This document shows, piece by piece, positions 8,367 through 16,322 of a stretch of 64,000 bases of DNA. Below the pieces are notes generated by a model, which had not been told where the DNA came from, ran no database searches, and saw only the letters and a program-made list of their open reading frames with translations. The DNA comes from Acetobacteroides hydrogenigenes (GTDB lineage Bacteria; Bacteroidota; Bacteroidia; Bacteroidales; ZOR0009), in contig NZ_SLWB01000008.1 in assembly GCF_004340205.1 (NCBI RefSeq), positions 1 through 64,000 on the forward strand. Reading direction: 5' to 3'. The position numbers were made by a program, and so were the translations under genes. How positions within the stretch are numbered: position 1 is the stretch's first letter; each line of letters opens with the position of its first letter.

Positions 8367-9428
8367 TTACTTCTTTATGTTTCGCTTATTAAGTGCAGCC
8401 TGATAAAGCTTAGCATTTTTCTCGTGCTCCTCTTTTGTAACCGCAAAAGCATGCGCCCCCGAAAAATCGGCCTTTGCACAAAAGTAGAGGTAAGGTGTAT
8501 TTGCTCTGTTCAGCACCGCATCAATGGCCTCTATTGAAGGTAGAGCAATAGGGCCTGGGGGCAATCCCTGATACATGTAGGTGTTATACGGAGAATCGAA
8601 GGTTAGATGCTTATTAAGAATACGACGTATTGTAGGATCTCCAATTGCAAACTTTACGGTAGGATCGGCCTGCAGCAGCATTCCCTTCTTGAGGCGATTA
8701 AGGTAAACGCCTGCTATCGTATTCATCTCGGGAGTATAGTTTGTTTCCTCGTCGACAATTGAGGCAACAGTTATTACCTGCTCGCGAGTTAAGCCCAACG
8801 AATCGGCCTTTTGCTGACGCTGATTCTTGCTCCAAAAGCCATCGTACTCCTTCTTCATTCTCGAAAGAATTTCGCTTGGAGTAACATTCCAGTAGAACTC
8901 ATAGGTATTGGGGATGAAAAGGCTAATAATAGTTTCGGGAGTCATCCCTATAGACTGAGCAACGGAGTCGCTGTTTAGCATTGTTACAATAGCCAGCGAA
9001 TCGGGCTCCAGCTGCTTACCTAGTACCGAAGCCAGCTTCTCCTTTGTCCTAATATTGTTGATGTATACTCGAGCAGGATCCTGGCTTCCAGATATCAGCA
9101 TGTTAAGCATCCTACGGTTGCTCATTCCGCTTATCAGCTTATACCTACCCGGCTTAACCTTTTTATCATATCCCTTTTCTTCGGCATACTTTTGGAACCT
9201 TTCTAGGTTCTTTATGTATCCTTTTTCCTTAAGGATTGCAATAACATCATCGTAGCTGCTTCCTGTGGGGATCAGGATATGGGCATGCTTCTCCCCTTTC
9301 AGATCGACATTTGGCATAAACATGTTGGTGTATAGCCTTAGTCCAAAAAACATAGCAACGCCAAATAGTGCGACGGCTACGATTACAGCAATTTTCTTAA
9401 CAGATCTCTTTTGTTTTACAGAACCCAT
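8367..9428 (-). CDS. mltG: Endolytic murein transglycosylase (MltG/YceG)
   Basis: About 353 residues. The upstream TTG at 9434 is less likely than the ATG at 9428. A basic N-terminus and one transmembrane helix (about 15-33) anchor it in the inner membrane, followed by a LysM-like region (LIPTGSSYDDVIAILKEKGYI) and the YceG catalytic domain (ITVASIVDEETNYTPEM, GVYLNRLKKGMLLQADPTVKFAIG, YNTYMYQGLPPGPIALPS). MltG cuts nascent glycan strands. The catalytic region usually reads (I/V)E-x-E; here the first Glu is Asp, while the second acidic residue is kept. It converges on murB. Confidence 0.93.
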   Translation of the reverse strand: MGSVKQKRSVKKIAVIVAVALFGVAMFFGLRLYTNMFMPNVDLKGEKHAHILIPTGSSYDDVIAILKEKGYIKNLERFQKYAEEKGYDKKVKPGRYKLISGMSNRRMLNMLISGSQDPARVYINNIRTKEKLASVLGKQLEPDSLAIVTMLNSDSVAQSIGMTPETIISLFIPNTYEFYWNVTPSEILSRMKKEYDGFWSKNQRQQKADSLGLTREQVITVASIVDEETNYTPEMNTIAGVYLNRLKKGMLLQADPTVKFAIGDPTIRRILNKHLTFDSPYNTYMYQGLPPGPIALPSIEAIDAVLNRANTPYLYFCAKADFSGAHAFAVTKEEHEKNAKLYQAALNKRNIKK

Positions 9429-9519
9429 TATCAACTAATTTTTATGCAAAATAAACGTTTTAAGTATAAAGTTGACCTTGCCGCTTAGCTTTTAAGGTTT
9501 CAATCTCATATCTTTTAGG

Positions 9520-9527
9520 TAAATTTG
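9520..9527 (+). promoter_or_regulatory. -7 box TAAATTTG
   Basis: Exact TAnnTTTG match 19 bases before the ATG at 9547, in the divergent region shared with mltG. Confidence 0.45.
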
Positions 9528-9546
9528 ATAAATTTTTTTTCAGACT

Positions 9547-10056
9547 ATGATTGAGATAGTGTTTGCCGTATCAGTACTTTGTATTGCAGCAGTAGCAATT
9601 GTGGCGATTACGCTTACGTTGCGCCATCAGAAATCGTTTCAAAATATAGAAAAACAGATTGCGAGCAACAAGGTTACCCTCCCTCTCCGGCTTCAAGCCT
9701 ACGAAAGGTGCATCGTATTTCTGGAACGAATTAGCCCCGACTCGCTGGTGGTGAGGGTCAACAAAAGTGAGGATACGGTTGCAAGCCTACAAGCCAAGCT
9801 GCTTAGCGCAATCCGTTCCGAGTTTGAGCACAACATCTCGCAGCAGCTGTACGTTAGCCCGGAAACTTGGTCGTACGTGGTAAACGCCAAGAACAACATT
9901 ATTGGCTTAATCAACACGTGCAGCGGCAGGCTTCACCCCGAGATGAGGGCCATTGAGCTATCGAAGCTCATTATCGAAACCTACGCCAACATTGATATCG
10001 CGCCAACAGCAACGGCAAAGCAAAAAATAAAGCAAGAGGTAGCCCTACTCTACTAA
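9547..10056 (+). CDS. Membrane-anchored helical protein, unknown
   Basis: 169 residues. One N-terminal transmembrane helix (about 4-25, IVFAVSVLCIAAVAIVAITLTL) is followed by an alpha-helical, soluble domain containing LPLRLQAYERCIVFLERISP and SYVVNAKNNIIGLINTCSG. I recognise this as a conserved Bacteroidota hypothetical family but can assign no function. It is monocistronic, with its own -7 box at 9520 and terminator at 10101, divergent from mltG. Confidence 0.75.
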   Translation: MIEIVFAVSVLCIAAVAIVAITLTLRHQKSFQNIEKQIASNKVTLPLRLQAYERCIVFLERISPDSLVVRVNKSEDTVASLQAKLLSAIRSEFEHNISQQLYVSPETWSYVVNAKNNIIGLINTCSGRLHPEMRAIELSKLIIETYANIDIAPTATAKQKIKQEVALLY

Positions 10057-10100
10057 AGGGAAACTCCGCGACAAGCACCGTAAGCATAACGACTATAAGC

Positions 10101-10125
10101 AAAAAGGGCCCTTGGGGCCCTTTTT
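10101..10125. terminator. Intrinsic terminator, usable in both directions
   Basis: GGGCCC (10106-10111) pairs with GGGCCC (10115-10120) around TTG, flanked by AAAAA and TTTTT. It separates the plus gene ending at 10056 from the minus sigma-factor gene ending at 10162. Confidence 0.88.
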
Positions 10126-10161
10126 GACTTAACAAACAAACTGCTAAAAACACAAATGAGG

Positions 10162-10734
10162 TTAGAATCGCTCTAAAACATTTGCTCTCTTCTTTAAATT
10201 TATGATGGCGTATCTCATTCGTCCAAGTGCGGTATTTACGCTTACATCGGTAAAATCGGCGATTTCCTTAAAGCTTAAGCCTATATAATACCTCAGTATT
10301 ACTACCTCGCGCTGCTCCTTTGGAAGCTCATCAACCAACATCCTTAGGCACCTATCCTGCTGCTTCCGAATTATAGCCTTTTCTGGAGAATCGTCGGTAG
10401 ACATGCCGCGCAGCTTTACCTCTATTGCGCTATTCTCTTCAATGGAAATTGGAAGATCCTTACGGTAGTAGTCTATAACCATGTTACGGGCAATCCGCAT
10501 TAGCCAAGGGACAAACTTTCCGGAATCGTGGTAAGCCCCTTCTACAAGCGATCGGTAGGCCTTTACGAAAACATCTTGTGCTATATCTTCGGCCACATCC
10601 TGCCTCCTAATAAACATACAAATGTAGCCTAGAACTTTTTTTCGATACCGATTATGCAATATTGCAAACGAAGCATCGCTGCCCTTGGCAACTCGCTCTA
10701 CCAATTCGTTATCTGCAAGCAAAGGAGTTTTCAA
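10162..10734 (-). CDS. ECF sigma factor (RpoE-like)
   Basis: About 190 residues if translation starts at the TTG at 10734; another TTG at 10827 would add 31 residues. No ATG is available. Region 2 is FAILHNRYRKKVLGYICMF...AEDIAQDVFVKAYRSL, and region 4 is LPKEQREVVILRYYIGLSFKEIADFTDVSVNTALGRMRYAI, with a full helix-turn-helix. No anti-sigma gene lies next to it, unlike the factor at 1594, so control is likely at transcription or by a distant partner. Monocistronic. Confidence 0.9.
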   Translation of the reverse strand: MKTPLLADNELVERVAKGSDASFAILHNRYRKKVLGYICMFIRRQDVAEDIAQDVFVKAYRSLVEGAYHDSGKFVPWLMRIARNMVIDYYRKDLPISIEENSAIEVKLRGMSTDDSPEKAIIRKQQDRCLRMLVDELPKEQREVVILRYYIGLSFKEIADFTDVSVNTALGRMRYAIINLKKRANVLERF

Positions 10735-11000
10735 TGTTTGGATATTTTGATGGTTTTTACTGCGTTGTTCAATTACAGGTGCAAAATATCCATTATGCCG
10801 ATCTTGCTCACTTAAAATCCTCCACAAAACGGTTAAGGCTTTGTTAATTTTTTAAGCTAACGCCCCTACAAAAACATAGCTATATCAATATATATCAGCA
10901 TTATACAAAATAAACATTTTGTTAACTCGACGGCAAAACCGCCTTTGGCAAGGCTAAAAAAAGCCCCCAACTTGACCTCAATCGCCCTTGGTTTTACCAA

Positions 11001-11047
11001 AAAACAAGGGCAAACTCCACCTTTGGCGGAATGCTTGCCCTTTTGTT
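11001..11047 (-). terminator. Terminator of rlmB
   Basis: On the minus strand AACAAAAGGGCAA pairs with TTGCCCTTGTTTT. A smaller nested hairpin (TCCGCC/GGTGGA type) sits in the loop. It lies 30 bases after the rlmB stop codon. Confidence 0.75.
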
Positions 11048-11076
11048 CTATGATGCTATCCTAAAACGGAATCTGC

Positions 11077-11841
11077 CTAATCTTCGTACATGGCATCAAA
11101 AATACGCTGACGAACGGCCTCGAACATAACCAACGCTGCGGCAACGCCCACGTTAAGAGAGTCGATCTGACCGCTTAGGGGTACCTTCACCATCTCGTCA
11201 ACAAACTTGAGGTTGTCGGACGATATCCCCTTATCCTCCGATCCCATAATGATAGCCGTAGGTGGGGTCATATCTACCTTATACATCATATCCTTTGCCT
11301 TTTCGGACGAGGCAACAATCTTGATGCCGCTATCCCTTAGGTAGAAAATGGCCGATCGTAGGCTGGGAACCTTTACGATAGGTATAAAGTGAAGCGCTCC
11401 TGCCGAAGACTTAATGGCATCGGAGTTGATTTGGGCCGATCCCTTGGCCGGAATGATGATGGCATTAGCCCCGGCGCATTCGGCCGAGCGCGCTATGGCG
11501 CCAAAGTTTCTGACATCGGTAACCCCATCGAGAACGAGAAATAGCGGAACCTTTTTCTCGTCGGCAAGAGCAGCGGTTACCACCTCTTCGAGCTCGTAGT
11601 ACTCAACCTGAGCGGCAAATGCAATTACGCCTTGGTGGTTTTGGCTGGTTATTCCGTTAAGCTTTTCGGCAGGAACGTACTGGGCAAATATCCTTTTCCT
11701 ACGGAGTAGGTCCTTTAGCTCCTGAATCAGCTCGCCCTCAAGACCGTTTTTAATCATTACCTTATCCAGCTGCTTACCAGCATTTATAGCCTCTATCACA
11801 GGGCGAATTCCAAATATTGCATTTTGGTTGCTTGCGCTCAT
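11077..11841 (-). CDS. rlmB: 23S rRNA (guanosine-2'-O)-methyltransferase RlmB (SpoU/TrmH family)
   Basis: About 254 residues. An upstream ATG at 11880 is in frame, but a -7 box (TATCTTTG, 11866-11859) falls between the two, so 11841 is chosen. The N-terminal substrate-binding domain starts IFGIRPVIEAINAGKQLDKVMI. The SPOUT methyltransferase domain carries the knot motifs: VTDVRNFGAIARSAECAGA (motif 1, with NFGA), IIMGSEDKGISSDNLKFVDE (motif 2) and VPLSGQIDSLNVGVAAALVMFE (motif 3). It methylates G2251-type sites in the peptidyl-transferase P loop. Monocistronic. Confidence 0.95.
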   Translation of the reverse strand: MSASNQNAIFGIRPVIEAINAGKQLDKVMIKNGLEGELIQELKDLLRRKRIFAQYVPAEKLNGITSQNHQGVIAFAAQVEYYELEEVVTAALADEKKVPLFLVLDGVTDVRNFGAIARSAECAGANAIIIPAKGSAQINSDAIKSSAGALHFIPIVKVPSLRSAIFYLRDSGIKIVASSEKAKDMMYKVDMTPPTAIIMGSEDKGISSDNLKFVDEMVKVPLSGQIDSLNVGVAAALVMFEAVRQRIFDAMYED

Positions 11842-12208
11842 AGTTGTCGTATTTGGCGCAAAGATACAAAAACTCCCCATAGTACCCCGATAGGGTCGGC
11901 TCTACCACAGCGATTTCGCGGTTAAAAATACTGGCTCAGCATTTGGCCGAGGCTAGGAGCTTATAAAGAAAAGACGCTTCCCTTCTCTGTTCTTTTTTGC
12001 CTTTAAAAAAGAGCAGAACAGGTTACGCTTGCCGATGGTATGCCAACAAAAGCGCCCCCTCATGTCGCTCTGCGCTATCAATAAAGTACCCCCTAAGTAC
12101 AAGAGCTAATTTTTACAGCCAAAAAGCTTTAATTCATCAATAAAATTTTATACATTTCGTTCGTTCTGAGAAAATAAAGTTTAAACAACGCTTAATAATT
12201 TTAAAACC
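11842..12208. other. Intergenic region between divergent rlmB and the gene at 12209
   Basis: 367 bases. It holds the rlmB -7 box TATCTTTG (minus strand, 11866-11859). An imperfect hairpin at about 11978-12021 pairs CTGTTCT and T-runs with A-runs and AGAACAG. TACATTTC at 12151-12158, near the -7 consensus, may be the promoter for the gene at 12209. No gene was found. Confidence 0.4.
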
Positions 12209-12943
12209 ATGAGTAGTATTTCAGAAACAGGCCACGCCAAAAACGTGGACAACTTGGGCAACCTCATAGCAGGTATCGCCACCTACGGAGCCAAGTACAA
12301 TCCCGCCAACCCGCTAATTGTAGCCACAGCGCTTAAAGCAAAGGAGGCTTCGGCCCGTGCCTCCATCGACACCCTCAATACGGCCGCCATTCGGTACGCC
12401 AACGCCAGCAACAAGCGCGAAAGCACATTCATGCCGCTCAACTCGTTGGTAACCCGTGCGCTCAACGTTCTACGCTCGTCGGCATCGGCCGACAACACCG
12501 ATGCCACCGTAGCCTCCATTGCCCGAAAGATAACCAGCACACGGACGGCCGCCAAGAAAGAGGCTACCGCCACAGCTGCAGATGTTAAGGTGGCCACCAT
12601 ATCGACATCGCAGCGCAGCTTCGACAGCCTAGCCGATAACTTCGACCGCTTTGTGGAGGCGCTCGCCAACATCGCCGAGTACAAGCCCAACGAGGAGGAG
12701 CTTAAGGTGGAAGCGCTCAAGGCCTTTGCCGCCGAGCTGCGCAGCTGCAACAACGAGTGCAATGCGGCCAGCTTTGCCCTCGACAGCGCCCGCGATGCCC
12801 GCAACGCCGAGCTCTACACGCCCAACACCGGACTGGTTGATGTTGCCCTTAGCGCAAAGACCTACGTGAAGGCCCTCTTTGGCGTTAACAGCACCGAGTA
12901 CAAGCGCATTGCCTCGATAGAGTTCCGCAACAAAAAGCTTTAG
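12209..12943 (+). CDS. Ala/Ser/Thr-rich helical protein, unknown
   Basis: 244 residues, cytoplasmic by appearance: no signal peptide and no membrane segment. Composition is strongly helical (runs such as ALKAKEASARASIDTLNTAA and RKITSTRTAAKKEATATAAD), and the only two cysteines lie close together in RSCNNECNAAS. The C-terminus YVKALFGVNSTEYKRIASIEF resembles the end of other Bacteroidota hypotheticals where an FG.(N/S)S.EYK motif recurs. The gene is more G+C rich than its surroundings and has its own terminator at 12997. A long minus-strand frame opposite it is a compositional shadow. No function can be assigned. Confidence 0.75.
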   Translation: MSSISETGHAKNVDNLGNLIAGIATYGAKYNPANPLIVATALKAKEASARASIDTLNTAAIRYANASNKRESTFMPLNSLVTRALNVLRSSASADNTDATVASIARKITSTRTAAKKEATATAADVKVATISTSQRSFDSLADNFDRFVEALANIAEYKPNEEELKVEALKAFAAELRSCNNECNAASFALDSARDARNAELYTPNTGLVDVALSAKTYVKALFGVNSTEYKRIASIEFRNKKL

Positions 12944-12996
12944 CCCCTAAGCATAAGCTCCACCTCCAACCTAGCAAGGCTGAAGCATTCCATACC

Positions 12997-13031
12997 AACG
13001 GAGGTATCCATACAGGCTACCTCCGTTTTTT
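12997..13031 (+). terminator. Intrinsic terminator
   Basis: AACGGAGGTA (12997-13006) pairs with TACCTCCGTT (13018-13027) and is followed by a T-run. Confidence 0.88.
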
Positions 13032-13138
13032 CCTGCAACGGCTCCGCCATCGGCCGCCATCGAACGATGGACCAACAATTGCAGAACCACCCGCTACAAA
13101 GGATCACTACCGATCAGCACAGCATCCTGCTCCCGCTA

Positions 13139-13369
13139 CACAATGGGGCGGCGGTCGTGCACAATCGCTTGGTTGCTCAGCACAATGGCTTGGAGGTTTT
13201 ACACAATGGCTCGGAGGCTGAGCACAACGGCTCGGAGGTTTTACACAATGGCTTGGAGGCTGAGCACAATCACTTGGTAGTTTTACACAATGGCTTGGAG
13301 GCTGAGCACAACGGCTTGGTAGTTCTACACAATGGCTCGGAGGCTGAGCACAACGGCTTGGTTGCCGGC
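13139..13369. repeat. Tandem array of eleven 21-bp units (alternating, 42-bp super-period)
   Basis: Units begin CACAAtGGCTYGG and start at 13139, 13160, 13181, and so on every 21 bases to 13349. Two variants alternate, one ending GAGGTTTTA (or TAGTTTTA) and one ending GAGGCTGAG, giving a 42-base higher-order period. The array lies between the terminator of the gene at 12209 and the 3' end of the VWA gene at 13526. Because 21 is divisible by three it stays open in frame on both strands, giving heptad-repeat pseudo-proteins; I do not annotate those as genes. Confidence 0.9.
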
Positions 13370-13525
13370 ACAAATAGCGGCTACCGCCTACGCGCAACCA
13401 GCAGCCCATAGCCCATCCGCTCCCCACCAAGCGCATCCACAAAAAAGCCCCCGGCCGCTGCCCGCGCATGCGTACAGCCAAGGCCGAAGGCTCGCTCTAG
13501 AGCGCTGCTCCAGCAGCAGCAATAG

Positions 13526-15196
13526 CTACTTCCTTATAATAATGATGTCTTCGCCAACAATGTCGGTTCCATCCAGCAGCTTTCCGGTAACGGATAGCTT
13601 CACAACGTCTCCTACGGCATTACCGGCCAGCAACGAGGCGATGTCCTGAAGGTTAAACTTGAGCGTTAGATCGGCATAGCCATCGGGGCCAAGCGTGTTG
13701 CAGGATGTTGCGCTAAGCTTCTTGCCAACATAAGGCAAGTATGGGGTCGAAACATCTTCGATGCTCCACCTAACGGGAACAGCAACCCCGTTGATCAGGA
13801 TGGATGCAGGATCGATCTGGGTTACATCAAGCCCAGCCGAGCCGAGAATGGCCGCAGGCATAACCCCGTTGCCCGTTCGGTTGATTGGGTTTGGACATGA
13901 GGTTGGGTGAACGTCGAAGCCCACCTCTACGGCATTCTTAACGGTTATCTTAACGTGCTGCTTGCCGTAAACAACGCCATCGCCAACTAGGCAAACGTCA
14001 AACTCGTAAACGCCATCGGGAGTTCCGGCAGGTACGGTAATCGCGATGTCGAAGTCGTAGGTTAAAGGATCTTCACCAAGTACGATATCGGTATACGAGG
14101 CAGGGGTTACGCTGGTTAACCAGCCGGCATAACCGGGCGTGCAAACCTCTAAGGTCAGCTTATCAATCTTAGACACCTCGCTCTGAATGATACCGGCGAT
14201 AAACGTTGCGATATCAGATCCACCGGGGATGGTACCATCGCTGTTTATTTGGAATGCATCGCCTCCTGTTTTGGCAGCGTATGCCTTCCACAAGTCGAGG
14301 TTACCGCCGCTATGCAGTACAATTAGGGTGATGTTTTGGGCGGCCATCTGGTCGAGCACAGGAAGAATGGCCAAATCGTCGGGAGTACCAGCAACGCCAT
14401 CTCTACCCGGATCGGGACCGGTAGATCCGCTTCCGCCTAGAATACCAAATACGTTACAATCGTGAGGGATAGCATCGAGCCAGGCAACCACAATTTTCTT
14501 TGCCCCGCTTCGCCATCCTATTGATGCATCAGCAGTAGTCTCGTAAAGAACGCGGGTATAATCTTCTGGACCATCGTCGCCATATCCCAAGTTAAGGCCG
14601 CTGATAGCACCAGCAACAACCGTATTAGATGAAGTCAAGCTTTGATTAAGCGCGTAGGGGTAGTCGGGACCGCTTCCGTAAGATGCACTGTAGCCGCACC
14701 CCGAGAAGTAGCCCTTGTAGTCCATGTGCGAGATAACGCCAAACTTGGAGTCGGCAATTATCATCCGAATTTGGTTCATGATGTTAACGGAGTTAACCTT
14801 AACATTTTCGAGTTCGCCCCCCATACTTCCGGTTAAGTCGATGGTAAACATAACATCGCCAATTGGAGGAGCACCGGTTAGATGGGCTGTTTTCTTTTCG
14901 GTAACGCTTTGTCCGGTCTTAAGCGTTTTTTCTAGCGATGCAGGCTCAAGCCACGAAGAGCCCGAAGTTGCAGCTTTTAGCCTAGACTGAGGAGGGAATG
15001 ATAGCAGCTGTACGGTAGCAGCGGGGATCTTGCCAAGCTGATCAGGAGAGGGATTGGAAGGCAGGTTAAGCAAACGAGCCTGGGTTGTCTGGTCAATTGG
15101 AGTTTCTTCATCGTACGCCTGGTTACATCCAGTAATCAGGAATAGAGCCATCGCCGTCATGGCTACGGCACCTAGTAGTAAACGGTTCCTTTTCAT
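13526..15196 (-). CDS. VWA-domain lipoprotein
   Basis: 556 residues. The signal peptide ends in the lipobox LITGC, so Cys24 should be lipidated. A von Willebrand factor A domain starts near residue 111 (DVMFTIDLTGSMGGELENV) and extends to about 330; D-L-T-G-S is a variant of the DxSxS metal-ion adhesion site. The last 140 residues contain the motif PNPINRTGNGVMPAAILGS...DVTQIDPASI, which recurs at the ends of many secreted bacterial proteins. A periplasmic or surface adhesion/assembly role is inferred. No obvious partner lies beside it; it faces the 21-bp repeat array at its 3' end. Confidence 0.85.
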   Translation of the reverse strand: MKRNRLLLGAVAMTAMALFLITGCNQAYDEETPIDQTTQARLLNLPSNPSPDQLGKIPAATVQLLSFPPQSRLKAATSGSSWLEPASLEKTLKTGQSVTEKKTAHLTGAPPIGDVMFTIDLTGSMGGELENVKVNSVNIMNQIRMIIADSKFGVISHMDYKGYFSGCGYSASYGSGPDYPYALNQSLTSSNTVVAGAISGLNLGYGDDGPEDYTRVLYETTADASIGWRSGAKKIVVAWLDAIPHDCNVFGILGGSGSTGPDPGRDGVAGTPDDLAILPVLDQMAAQNITLIVLHSGGNLDLWKAYAAKTGGDAFQINSDGTIPGGSDIATFIAGIIQSEVSKIDKLTLEVCTPGYAGWLTSVTPASYTDIVLGEDPLTYDFDIAITVPAGTPDGVYEFDVCLVGDGVVYGKQHVKITVKNAVEVGFDVHPTSCPNPINRTGNGVMPAAILGSAGLDVTQIDPASILINGVAVPVRWSIEDVSTPYLPYVGKKLSATSCNTLGPDGYADLTLKFNLQDIASLLAGNAVGDVVKLSVTGKLLDGTDIVGEDIIIIRK

Positions 15197-15693
15197 AGTA
15201 CTTTAAGATTTGAGCTTGACACATAAAATGAAGTTGAATTACATGGACAATTCGAACCTAACCGAGAGAGGTCGGCGTGTCCACTTCGCCGCTCGCCCGT
15301 TTCCATTTAATTCGCAAAGCCAACAGAAACTTTTCCAAACAGTCAAAGAGCTCACTTCATTTACAACAAGGCTCAAGCATCATACCGAAGGCCGTTTTAC
15401 CCTTAGTGGCACACCCTTTAAGTACGACGATAGCAGCTAAATGTTATTCAAGCAGTACGAAAGAAACCTTACAAGGCACAAAGAAGGCTAAAGCAAGCTT
15501 ATGCCCCCCACCCCGCTGCTGCTGCCACGCACAAAAGCAACCGCAAAAAGACAGAAACCAAGCATAACGTAAAGCGCTAAAAGTAGCACCATGTGCTATC
15601 GCACGAATACGCCAACATCCAAGTTGGGTTAGCCCAAAGGAGGAATTGCAAACCCGCCTCAAAGCGCTACCTTTGCAGCATAATTATGTCTTT
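15197..15693. other. Divergent intergenic region with a promoter for the gene at 15694
   Basis: 497 bases between two divergent genes. The clearest element is a promoter at the right end: TTG (15646-15648), 19 bases, TACCTTTG (15668-15675). This is a complete match to the Bacteroidota -33/-7 pattern and predicts a transcript starting about 15682, just before the ATG. Short frames elsewhere in the gap do not look like genes. No -7 box for the VWA gene was recognised. Confidence 0.6.
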
Positions 15694-16227
15694 ATGATGA
15701 AACACACCGAACTGGTTGATAAGTACGATGCCCAGGTTGATGCACTAGAGGTGCAATTTCGCGACAGAGGCTTAACCGAAGAGCAAACCGAGCCCTTCTT
15801 CTTCCAGCTGCGCACGCAAACCTTCTTCTTTGCCCGCCTCGACGACCTATCAATTGATGCAGCCGTTCAGGACGAGCTGTACGATCACTACAACCAGCGC
15901 CAAACCACCATCGAACGATGGATAGAGGACATGACCTACGCGCTCAAGTACGGCTACATACTCGAAGAGGCCGGATTGGAAGCGACAGAGGCCCCTCACG
16001 AAATAGCCTACCTAAAGGTAACGATGAACGATGACGACATTGCAGCAATCTACAACAACCTCACAGAAGCATTAGAAATGCTAATGCAAAGCACCGACAA
16101 CGAAGTGCTTGCTGGTAAGCTCGAGCGCTTTAGGGAGCGAATGCTCTCCACCAACGACACCACCCGTGAGGCCATTATGCCCGTTCTTAAAAGGGTAGAG
16201 AAATTGATCGAAAAAGAGGACGAATAA
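15694..16227 (+). CDS. Hypothetical helical cytoplasmic protein
   Basis: About 177 residues. Start at one of two adjacent ATGs (15694 or 15697); the TTG at 15646 is excluded because the -7 box lies downstream of it. The sequence is acidic and helical, with aromatic stretches (EPFFFQLRTQTFFFARLDDL, YNQRQTTIERWIEDMTYALKYGY) and no signal or membrane segment. The second half (DDDIAAIYNNLTEALEMLMQ to the charged end) looks like a long helical hairpin. No family was recognised. Monocistronic, ending at the terminator shared with the acyl-CoA synthetase gene. Confidence 0.75.
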   Translation: MMKHTELVDKYDAQVDALEVQFRDRGLTEEQTEPFFFQLRTQTFFFARLDDLSIDAAVQDELYDHYNQRQTTIERWIEDMTYALKYGYILEEAGLEATEAPHEIAYLKVTMNDDDIAAIYNNLTEALEMLMQSTDNEVLAGKLERFRERMLSTNDTTREAIMPVLKRVEKLIEKEDE

Positions 16228-16232
16228 CCCAT

Positions 16233-16270
16233 AAAAACAAGAGCCGCGTTTGAAACGCGGCTCTTGTTTT
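16233..16270. terminator. Strong bidirectional terminator
   Basis: AACAAGAGCCGCGTT pairs with AACGCGGCTCTTGTT around TGA, flanked by an A-run and seven T. It separates the convergent genes ending at 16227 and 16323. Confidence 0.92.
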
Positions 16271-16322
16271 TTTATAGCCAAATAGAGATGAGCTTAAAAC
16301 GCAGCTCTACGACACTACGATT

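Noticed and set aside
10735-10827. N-terminal extension of the second ECF sigma factor from the TTG at 10827
   Set aside because: The extra 31 residues precede the usual start of sigma region 2 and have no family support; a later TTG at 10734 fits the normal length, though the choice is uncertain.
12283-12804. 173-residue minus-strand frame opposite the gene at 12209
   Set aside because: Low-complexity Ala/Ser/Leu shadow of a G+C-rich gene, without promoter or motif.
13067-13481. Frames on both strands across the 21-bp array
   Set aside because: Both strands are open only because the unit length is a multiple of three and the unit lacks stops. No promoter or conserved domain supports either.
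15210-15567. Short plus-strand frames (76 and 96 residues) in the 15.2-15.6 kb gap
   Set aside because: Overlapping each other in different frames, biased composition, no promoter; the clear promoter lies further right at 15646-15675.
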